Source: JBDNFP01 sp041689775 (GTDB lineage Bacteria; Bacteroidota; Bacteroidia; Cytophagales; Spirosomataceae). Taken from it: 10,299 nucleotides of DNA. This document shows positions 1 to 6,551 of this stretch, in pieces. The notes beneath the pieces were generated by a model. It had not been told where the DNA came from, searched no databases, and worked only from the letters and a program-made list of their open reading frames with translations. How positions within the stretch are numbered: the stretch's first letter is position 1; every line of letters begins with the position of its first letter. The DNA lies in NCBI GenBank assembly GCA_041689775.1, contig JBDNFP010000185.1:1-10299 (forward strand). Reading direction: 5' to 3'. A program made the position numbers and the translations under genes.

Positions 1-1184
1 AGTGCTTCCCGCCACGCTTCCTCCCACGCTGGCGGGCGTTACCGTGATGGTCGCTGATGTCGAGAAGGCCGGAGTACACACTGCGCTCTGGACCACGGCC
101 CGGAAGTAGGTTGTTTGGGTCAGAGCGGTCGCGGTAAGGTTGGTGGTTGTATCGGCAACATCGACGGGACTAGAAAAATCAGTACTCAAATACGACTGCC
201 ACTTCACGACGCTGCCCGTCTGTCCGCTCAACGCTAGGTTGGTGCTATTGACACCGGCGACAACGGTGGTGTTACCGGCCACGCTACCGGGATTCTCGCT
301 CACCACCACGGGTGCACTAGTAGCTACGCGGCCACTTTGATTGGTTATGGTGAGGGTATACGTACCTGCGGTGCTCACGGTGAGTGCGTTGCTGCTGCTT
401 AGGCAAGGTATATCAAATTTCATCACCGTAGTTTTGGAGCTGTTAGCAACATCTTGATACGCCACGTAAAGGGTGCCGCCGCAGAAGGCCAAACTTTGGA
501 AACCAGCCCCTCCAGCGGAGAATCCTATGGTGCCGACATTGACCCAGCTGGTGCTGTCAAATTTCATCACCGTAGTTTTGGAGCTGTTAGTGGCATCTTG
601 ATACGCCACGTACGGGGTGCTGCCGCCGAAGGCCAAACTTAGGAAACTAGCCACTCCAGCGGAGAATCCTGTGGTGCCGACATTGACCCAGCTGGCGCCA
701 TTAAATTTCATCACCGTAGTTTTGGAGCCTGCACTGAAATCTTTATATGCCACGTATGGGGTACTGCCGCCGAACGCAAACCTTATATAATTAGGTAATC
801 CAGCGGTGAAGCCTGCGGTGCCGACACTAACCCAGCTGGTGCCGTTAAATTTCATGACCGTGGCTTTGTAGCCGTTAGTACCATCTGCATACGCCACGTA
901 CGGGGTGCGGCCGTCGAAGACTAAACTTGGGTAAGTAGCCGCTCCAGCGGAGAATCCTGCGGCGCCGACATTTTGCCAAGTGGAAGCGGTGGCTTGGTTT
1001 CGCCAACAGTAGTTGGCATTGGGCAACGAGGGCGTTTGGAGGGTGGTGGTGCCGCCCGTACAAAAGGAAGGGGCGCCGGTGACGATAGCGGTGCATTGGC
1101 TATACCCTTCCGGGGTAACAGACAAAAAACCAACAGAACCCAAGTGGCAACCCGTGCCATGCGTACTGCTGCTTTTCTGAGCAT
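1..1184 (-). CDS. Secreted repeat/Ig-like adhesin-type protein, 3' end outside window, probable frameshift
   Basis: The minus strand is open in one frame from about 1284 to the left edge, with no stop. Read from right to left, the protein has an Ig-like start (TGAPSFCTGGTTTL, about 1080-1020), then four 48-residue repeats (typical core TVMKFNGTSWVNVG, GFSAG, TPYVAY; about 980-421), then Ig-like segments (STAGTYTLTITNQSG, about 390-345; SGQTGSVVKWQSY and TYFRAVVQS, about 225-75). Such architectures occur in large cell-surface or type IX-secreted Bacteroidota proteins; the C-terminus that would show a sorting signal is not in the window. That frame has no ATG before its upstream stop (1285-1287). 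A typical signal peptide starts at 1184 (MLRKAAVRMARVATWVLLVF) in the neighbouring frame. One extra T in the T6 run (1124-1129) would join it to LSVTPEGYSQCTAIVTG, with a plausible cleavage site near GYS/Q. I therefore place the start at 1184 (or the internal ATG at 1160) and suspect a frameshift or a sequence error. The binding target is unknown. Confidence 0.75.
421..982 (-). repeat. Tandem 144-bp coding repeat, about four copies
   Basis: The motif catcaccgtagttttgga (or a close variant) recurs at 421, 565, 709 and 853, exactly 144 bp apart, so each unit encodes 48 residues. Copies at 421-564 and 565-708 are nearly identical over long stretches. The copies at 709 and 853 have diverged more. 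The last copy is cut short near 980. The protein consensus (VMKF[ND]GTSWVNVGTAGFSAG, then a TPYVAYxD segment) resembles beta-propeller-like repeats found in secreted bacterial proteins. The high DNA identity of neighbouring units suggests recent duplication or homogenisation, and copy number may vary between strains. Confidence 0.85.
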
Positions 1185-1223
1185 ACACAACAAAGTATGG
1201 TGTAAAAGGAATGGCATAAAAAG

Positions 1224-1231
1224 CAAAGTTA
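1224..1231 (-). promoter_or_regulatory. Candidate Bacteroidota -7 box upstream of the adhesin gene
   Basis: On the minus strand this reads TAACTTTG, an exact match to the Bacteroidota -7 consensus TAnnTTTG. It lies 39 bp upstream of the ATG at 1184. I see no good TTG -33 element at the expected spacing, only a T-rich stretch. Its position supports a start at 1184 or 1160 over any start further upstream. Confidence 0.35.
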
Positions 1232-1284
1232 AGATGAGTAATTTGGGGTATGTAAAAACCTGTGTGCGTCAATGTGCGATGGGT

Positions 1285-1923
1285 TCACAAGGCACTGTTT
1301 GGTCGGGTATCAAAGCTGGGCAAGCGGTCGATCTGGTTCCGTAGCCTTACGGGCACCTACCCCAATGAGAAGGAAGAAACAAAGGCGGGTGACAGTCGAC
1401 ACAGCTTTTCGGGTGGAGTAATCAAAAATATAACCGGTAAAGTCAATGATTAACAAGTAAAGAACCTAATTGCCTTTGATTATTTACGTAAAACTTAGAG
1501 AAATAGACCCCAAACTTTGGCGGGGTCTTCATCAGATCAGGCCCAGTTGGCGCAGCACTTACCCAAAGCGGGGGGGGGCTCGGTAGGAAGTTGTACGAAG
1601 AATATTTTGAGGTAGTCACGCCTATTGATGTCGCTGTTTCGAGGTAGTGCAAACAATGATCGGCGTCGCGCTATCTAGCGGCCTTGTACACCAAGTGGTC
1701 ATAATCTGACCTTGGCAGGGGTTGGTTCGGCCAACCGCACGGGGCAGTAAAGACGGAATAATGACCATAGTATGGCCGTGATTCCGTGGGTTGTATTTCG
1801 TAAGTTTTTTTTAGAGCATCCTGGTGATCCTGGCGTTTGAGGGACTAAAAGATTAGCGGGTAGCCGTACACGAAAGACGTACGTCAGGGCATCGTCGGGG
1901 CTGTTTGAGCGCAACCCCATCGG
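1285..1923. other. Intergenic or decayed region without a convincing intact gene
   Basis: No reading frame here looks like a recognisable protein. It holds a 7-bp inverted repeat (1505-1528), a run of nine G (1570-1578) and a run of eight T (1805-1812). On the minus strand, about 1671-1844 is open and encodes a segment (LKRQDHQDALKKTYEIQPTE) that loosely resembles one tetratricopeptide helix pair. This might be a remnant of a longer C-terminus of the TolB-like gene that now ends at 1924, but the similarity is weak. Confidence 0.5.
1505..1528 (-). terminator. Possible weak hairpin terminator
   Basis: AGACCCC (1505-1511) and GGGGTCT (1522-1528) form a 7-bp stem with a 10-nt loop. On the minus strand it is followed by TATTTCT, a poor U-tract. 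It could end transcription from the degraded minus-strand gene at 1924-2554, but it is almost 400 bp downstream of that stop. Confidence 0.3.
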
Positions 1924-2554
1924 TTAATAACCGCTCCCACGTAGTGAGCGGCTGGTATCGATGGGCGCGAGTTGCACGGGCTCGTTGCTTTGCCGCGACT
2001 CCTCGGTGCCTAGCTTTTCGTTCAATTCTGGGATAATCTGCCGGGTTATCAGGTTGAGAAAGGGAGTTTCCTCGGTAAGACTACCATCAAAATTTCTTGC
2101 CCAGACGGTTTGATTATTCTCGGCTCTGATAAGTTCCAGACGGGTGTAGGTTGTCGTGTTCGCGAGTGACTGAGCCTGCCATAACGTGGCTGACACGTAG
2201 ATCAGAGGCAATAGTAGAAATAGATTTGGTGGAGTTTTGAAAACGGCTCGACGAGGTTTTGGAAACCACCACCAGGCTCTGCGCTGAGGCAAGCTCGGCG
2301 TGCACCTGGTCAAAAAGGACTTCCGCAATCCGGGCGGTTTCGGCATTGTTCCCAACCCGAAAGGGTAGAATGGCCATCGACTTGCCCTTCATTGTCTTCG
2401 TAGTAGGTCTTAGAATTAGGGCAATCATTCCAATGATCAGACCCGCGAGGAGCGCTACCCAGCGTCCAGAAAAAATTATTTTCGGCTGACCAGAGGGGAA
2501 GACTTCCGTTTGGGATGGTTCAGATTCATCCTTCGTATCGGTTACTGTGTCCAT
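1924..2554 (-). pseudogene. TolB-like (COG5616-type) membrane-anchored protein, frameshifted
   Basis: Two overlapping frames together encode one recognisable protein. The first starts at 2554 (MDTVTDTKDESEP) and has one membrane segment at about residues 31-48 (WVALLAGLIIGMIALIL). It then shows the start of a TolB-like domain: KSMAILPFRVGNN, LVVVSKTSSSRFQ, ASDLRVSHVMAGSVTRE. It then runs into an unrelated tail and stops at about 2114. The domain continues in the next frame as YTRLELIRAENNQTVWARNFDGSL and ends at 1924. Deleting one base (or adding two) within about 2141-2165 restores one product of roughly 210 residues. In other bacteria this domain follows a DNA-binding or adenylate-cyclase domain and precedes TPR repeats. 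Here neither partner is present in the frame, and the N-terminus is a short cytoplasmic tail. An upstream ATG at 2623 is possible but adds a second hydrophobic stretch, so I prefer 2554. The role is unknown. Confidence 0.7.
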
Positions 2555-2692
2555 TAGTAATATAAGGATACTAAAAGAGCTAATAATAATTTTATTAAAC
2601 AGAAGTCTAGTAGTGGGATACACGAAATAGTTGATGATCTACATCCCTATAAATCAGTGATTTATTCTGCAAAAAATAAGCAGACACCAACA

Positions 2693-2726
2693 GAAAAGCG
2701 GGCAGTTCCGAAGAACTACCCGCTTG
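2693..2726 (-). terminator. Rho-independent terminator of carB
   Basis: On the minus strand, GCGGGTAGTTC and GAACTGCCCGC (2723-2713 and 2708-2698) form an 11-bp stem with one G-U wobble, extended by two A-T pairs. The loop is TTCG closed by a C-G pair, the very stable UUCG tetraloop type, and TTTTC follows. On the plus strand the wobble becomes a C-A mismatch, so the structure favours minus-strand transcripts. It lies about 55 bp after the carB stop. Confidence 0.8.
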
Positions 2727-2760
2727 AAAAAGCTAAAATGTAACTGCTACTACCGGCTCA

Positions 2761-2777
2761 TCCTTAGCGGCTAAGGA
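2761..2777 (-). repeat. Short perfect hairpin directly after the carB stop codon
   Basis: TCCTTAG-CGG-CTAAGGA is a perfect 7-bp inverted repeat with a 3-nt loop. It abuts the TAG stop of carB (2778-2780). No T-tract follows, so it is probably not itself a terminator; the terminator lies further on at 2693-2726. Confidence 0.5.
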
Positions 2778-5621
2778 CTAGCGGCTCATATACATGTTCC
2801 GTTCGCCGTATATTTTCAGGAAGAAATCATCCTGCAAGTCATCGATGAAATAGATACCCTCACCCGTTGATTTCATCTCGGGGCCGAGTTCTTTGTTTAC
2901 ATTCGGGAACTTGTTGAAAGAGAACACCGGAATCTTGATGGCGTACCCCTTTTTGGTTGGGTTAAAAGTCAGGTCAGAAAGCTTCTTGTCGCCCAACATC
3001 AGTTTGGTAGCGTAGTTCACGTAGGGTTCCTGGTAGGCCTTACAAATGAAAGGTACCGTCCGGGAGGCCCGGGGGTTTGCTTCAATCACGTACACGATGC
3101 CATCTTTGATGGCAAACTGCACGTTAAGCAATCCTTTTACACCCATGGCCAACGCAATGCGCTTTGAATATTCCTCAATGGTCGCAATGGTTTCTTCTGT
3201 TAAATCGAACGGGGGGAGCGTCGCGTGGGAGTCGCCCGAGTGGATACCAGCCGGTTCGATGTGCTCCATGACTCCAATGATGTAAGCATCTTCTCCGTCG
3301 CTGATGGCATCGGCTTCGGCTTCAACCGCTCCTTCGAGGAAGTGATCAAGCAAGATATTATTATCCGGAATATCGTGCAGAATCTTCACCACGTGTTGTT
3401 CCAACTCCTGCTCGTTGATCACAATCTTCATGCTCTGACCGCCCAGTACGTAGCTGGGGCGCACTAGTAACGGGAAGCCCAGGGTGCGGGACAACTCCAC
3501 GGCTGCGTCCGATGTTCTGACGGTACCAAACCTAGGGTAGGGAATATTTAGCTCGTGTAATAGGGTGGAGAATCGTCCGCGGTCTTCGGCCAAGTCAAGG
3601 GATTGATAGCTGGTACCAATGATCTTGATACCGTATTTTTCTAACTTTTCCGCCATTTTGAGGGCGGTTTGTCCTCCCAGCTGCACGATGACACCTTCTG
3701 GCTTTTCGTGTTCAATGATGTCAAAAACGTGCTCCCAGAAAACGGGCTCAAAATATAGCTTGTCCGAAATGTCCGGGTCCGTTGATACCGTTTCCGGGTT
3801 ACAGTTAATCATGATTGTTTCGTAACCAGCTTCCTTGGCGGCGAGTACCCCGTGGACACAGGAGTAATCAAATTCAATTCCCTGCCCGATGCGGTTAGGG
3901 CCAGAACCCAGCACAACCACTTTTTTCTTATCACTCACAACCGATTCATTATCCGGATTTTCGATTGAGGTGTTGAAAGTAGAGTAGTAGTAGGGAGTCT
4001 TGGCTTCAAACTCCGCGGCGCAGGTATCCACGCATTTGAATATGCGCTTTATGCCCAGCTCTTTCCGGCGCTCGTATACTTTACTTTCTTTGACACTCAA
4101 AAGATGCGCAATCTGACGATCGGCGTATCCTTTTTGTTTGGCTTCCAGAAGAAGCTCCTTGGGCAAGGTTTCTAAATCGAATTTATCAATCCGATGTTCC
4201 AGTTCAATCAGTTCTTCGATCTGACGCAAGAACCAGGGGTCTATTTTCGTCAGATTCTGGATAGACTTGAAGGAAAGTCCGATTTTGAAGGCATCGTAAA
4301 TATGGAACAGCCGATCCCAGCTGGGATGCGCCAGGCTGTACTTGATTTTTTCCTGATCGCGTACCTCACGGCCGTCCGCCCCCAGGCCATTGCGGCGAAT
4401 TTCGAGCGACTGACACGCTTTTTGTAACGCTTCCTGAAAATTACGGCCGATACCCATGGCTTCACCCACTGACTTCATTTGCAGTCCCAGTGAGCGATCG
4501 GAGCCAGGAAACTTATCAAAGTTCCAGCGCGGCACTTTCACGATCACGTAGTCAATACTCGGCTCAAAGAATGCCGAGGTAGTACCCGTGATCGGGTTAA
4601 TCAATTCATCGAGGTTGTAGCCAATGGCCATTTTAGCGGCAATTTTGGCAATGGGGTATCCCGTAGCCTTGGACGCCAAGGCGGAGGAGCGCGATACCCG
4701 TGGGTTGATCTCGATGACGATGATGTCATCTGTTTCGGGGTTTACCGAAAACTGAATATTACACCCACCCGCGAAAGAACCGATACCGGCCATGCACTTA
4801 ATGGCTAGGTCACGCATTTTCTGGTAGAGAGTGTCAGGAAGCGTCATGGCGGGCGCTACCGTGATACTATCGCCGGTGTGTACTCCCATCGGATCGAAGT
4901 TTTCGATGGAACAGATAATGATAAAGTTACCGTTCCCGTCGCGGAGAAGTTCTAATTCGTATTCTTTCCAACCCATCACGCTTTGCTCCACGAGTACTTC
5001 GTGCACGGGGGAGGCATGGAGTCCGTTGGTAAGGGCCCGATCAAAGTCTTCGGCTTTGTTAACAAAACCACCGCCGGTTCCTCCCAGGGTATACGAGGGA
5101 CGAATTACCAGTGGGAAGCCGATTTCCTGAGCAATTTCTTTTCCTTCCAAAAAGGAGCGAGCCGTACGTCCCTTGCATACGTTGGCTTCCAGTTCAATCA
5201 TTTTCAGCCGGAACTTCTCCCGATCCTCGGTAGTTTCGATAGCCTTGATATCTACACCAATGATATCAACGTTATACTTTTTCCAAATACCTGCCTTGTC
5301 ACAGTCAACAGCTAAATTTAACGCCGTCTGACCTCCCATAGTAGGCAAAACGGCGTCGATTGGTTTTCCTGCGGCTTTGTGCTTTTCCAGGATTTCGATG
5401 ATGTACTTCTTTTCGAGCGGAAGGAGATAAACGAAATCGGCATTGATGGGGTCCGTCATGATGGTCGCCGGGTTGGAATTGATGAGGCATACCTCAATTC
5501 CTTCTTCTCGTAGCGACCGGGCCGCTTGCGAGCCGGCATAATCGAACTCACAGGCCTGCCCAATGACAATAGGACCTGAACCAATAATAAGAATGGATTT
5601 GATATTCGGATTCTTTGGCAC
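2778..5621 (-). CDS. carB: Carbamoyl-phosphate synthase large subunit, short form
   Basis: CarB makes carbamoyl phosphate from bicarbonate, ammonia (delivered by glutaminase subunit CarA) and two ATP, feeding pyrimidine and arginine synthesis in the cytoplasm. The 947-residue frame shows both homologous halves. Half one has GSGPIVIGQACEFDYAG (14-30), TEDREKF (131-137), LVIRPSYTLGG (171-181) and IEINPRVSRS (303-312). A middle oligomerisation region follows, with SWDRLFHIYDA (434-444). Half two has GSGPNRIGQGIEFDY (572-586), LVRPSYVLGGQ (719-729) and VIEANPRASRTVPF (845-858). The protein ends at GPEMKSTGEGIYFIDDLQ plus about 17 residues. It therefore lacks the roughly 130-residue MGS-like allosteric domain that gives E. 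coli CarB about 1070 residues. Related Flavobacteriia/Cytophagia enzymes have the same short form, so this is not a truncation. The start is GTG: an in-frame stop lies upstream and no in-frame ATG precedes MPKNPNIKS. carA is not in the window. Confidence 0.97.
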   Translation of the reverse strand: MPKNPNIKSILIIGSGPIVIGQACEFDYAGSQAARSLREEGIEVCLINSNPATIMTDPINADFVYLLPLEKKYIIEILEKHKAAGKPIDAVLPTMGGQTALNLAVDCDKAGIWKKYNVDIIGVDIKAIETTEDREKFRLKMIELEANVCKGRTARSFLEGKEIAQEIGFPLVIRPSYTLGGTGGGFVNKAEDFDRALTNGLHASPVHEVLVEQSVMGWKEYELELLRDGNGNFIIICSIENFDPMGVHTGDSITVAPAMTLPDTLYQKMRDLAIKCMAGIGSFAGGCNIQFSVNPETDDIIVIEINPRVSRSSALASKATGYPIAKIAAKMAIGYNLDELINPITGTTSAFFEPSIDYVIVKVPRWNFDKFPGSDRSLGLQMKSVGEAMGIGRNFQEALQKACQSLEIRRNGLGADGREVRDQEKIKYSLAHPSWDRLFHIYDAFKIGLSFKSIQNLTKIDPWFLRQIEELIELEHRIDKFDLETLPKELLLEAKQKGYADRQIAHLLSVKESKVYERRKELGIKRIFKCVDTCAAEFEAKTPYYYSTFNTSIENPDNESVVSDKKKVVVLGSGPNRIGQGIEFDYSCVHGVLAAKEAGYETIMINCNPETVSTDPDISDKLYFEPVFWEHVFDIIEHEKPEGVIVQLGGQTALKMAEKLEKYGIKIIGTSYQSLDLAEDRGRFSTLLHELNIPYPRFGTVRTSDAAVELSRTLGFPLLVRPSYVLGGQSMKIVINEQELEQHVVKILHDIPDNNILLDHFLEGAVEAEADAISDGEDAYIIGVMEHIEPAGIHSGDSHATLPPFDLTEETIATIEEYSKRIALAMGVKGLLNVQFAIKDGIVYVIEANPRASRTVPFICKAYQEPYVNYATKLMLGDKKLSDLTFNPTKKGYAIKIPVFSFNKFPNVNKELGPEMKSTGEGIYFIDDLQDDFFLKIYGERNMYMSR

Positions 5622-5807
5622 AGTAGTAGAGAAATTTTTAAAAGATAAAATAGACTTGTTTCCTTACTTCCCGGGCTTTTGCATCGATATCCCCAAATCA
5701 TAAATTTAAGAAAACGACGAGGGGTACGCCCAAAAATTCCACGAAGTTAATGCACAGAATGCGAAAAGGGTAAATAAATCGTAAAAAAGGCGGAAATCAG
5801 GAAAGAG

Positions 5808-6341
5808 TTACCCCCGTTCCTTACGAATAACGTGTAGCCTCAGCTGAAAGGAACGTAGAAAGGCGGTTTGGTCGTTGAGTATATCCTGGTAGGTTTCGGG
5901 TAGTGGGGAACTGTTGACGCAGGAGATCAGGAGGTTACCTACCTGTACTTGTTCTCCGATGTATCCCCTTGCATTTGCCCTGGTGCAGGAAAAAGTGGGC
6001 CTCAGGTAGAAAGGCTGGCAAATATCGTCGTATTGGATCGATAATCGTATGGGTACCATGTTGCCCGGGCAGGTGCCGCAGGCATTTTTGGGTAGACAGG
6101 ATAGACTGATGGATTCAAAGGTTATGACGGCTGATTTGCGGGTGTCGGCCAAGGAGACGCTGATATTATCCCGATAGGCCAATGAGTAGGTGAGGGTATC
6201 TCGAAAGGTATCCAACTGGGTTATTAGCTTTTCGTCGCATACTTTCCTTTCCGTGCCTACTTCGGTGGGTCCACAGCCATGCGTAACCGACAAGAGTATT
6301 GTCAGTAGCAAAGGGCTCAGAAAGGAAAGAAGACGTAGCAT
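5808..6341 (-). CDS. Cysteine-rich putative lipoprotein, function unknown
   Basis: I do not recognise the family. From the ATG at 6341 the protein has 177 residues and starts with MLRLLSFLSPLLLTILLSV, a hydrophobic signal segment followed by THGC (Cys23). This resembles a lipobox, although Thr at -3 is less usual than Leu, Val or Ile. An ATG at 6389 in the same frame would add 16 residues in front of the signal segment and is therefore less likely. The mature part has seven further cysteines, including a CLPKNACGTC cluster, which suggests disulfide bonds in the periplasm or at the cell surface. No catalytic motif is evident. It is divergent from the reductase gene to the right and co-directional with carB, 186 bp away, with no clear terminator between them. 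Partial co-transcription with carB is possible but unproven. Confidence 0.75.
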   Translation of the reverse strand: MLRLLSFLSPLLLTILLSVTHGCGPTEVGTERKVCDEKLITQLDTFRDTLTYSLAYRDNISVSLADTRKSAVITFESISLSCLPKNACGTCPGNMVPIRLSIQYDDICQPFYLRPTFSCTRANARGYIGEQVQVGNLLISCVNSSPLPETYQDILNDQTAFLRSFQLRLHVIRKERG

Positions 6342-6433
6342 ATATTTTTGTGGGATTGAATATCGAAAGAACGTTTCGGCGGTAGCCATTGTTTACGATG
6401 GACAATTTAGTCAATCAAATTCACTAGTCATAA

Positions 6434-6461
6434 GTAGCTGATAGCTATTAGCTTGTAGCTG
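6434..6461. repeat. Four tandem heptamers of the form nTAGCTn
   Basis: Four consecutive 7-mers read gtagctg, atagcta, ttagctt and gtagctg, each with the same TAGCT core. A fifth degenerate unit (ttacctt) follows. They lie between the divergent lipoprotein and reductase genes. The core AGCT is self-complementary, so the repeat reads similarly on both strands. Confidence 0.7.
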
Positions 6462-6551
6462 TTACCTTTTTGTAAATATTTGATATATAGAACATTAGCC
6501 AGTAATTTGACTAAATTAATAATACAAACTAATTATGCATTAGTACTTACC

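Noticed and set aside
454..642. Plus-strand frame with an internally repeated peptide
   Set aside because: The repetition simply mirrors the 144-bp repeats of the minus-strand adhesin; it does not resemble a protein.
421..982. Possible CRISPR array because of regular spacing
   Set aside because: Units are 144 bp with similarity across the whole unit, they are in frame and coding, and there are no unique spacers or cas genes.
921..1226. 101-aa minus-strand reading frame overlapping the adhesin start
   Set aside because: Only its signal-peptide-like part (from 1184) looks real; past the T6 run it is a shadow of the adhesin body, with proline/arginine-rich nonsense.
973..1344. 123-aa plus-strand frame
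   Set aside because: It is antisense to the adhesin N-terminus, and its composition looks like a shadow frame.
1443..1652. 69-aa minus-strand frame
   Set aside because: It crosses the G9 run as a proline stretch, has no recognisable motif and no support from context.
2778..5621. carB as a truncated pseudogene because it is shorter than the E. coli enzyme
   Set aside because: Both synthetase halves are complete, and the short form is typical of related Bacteroidota.
6480..6551. Upstream ATG at 6480 as the start of the reductase
   Set aside because: It adds 24 unrelated residues in front of MNNFTFYNP, which matches the family N-terminus.
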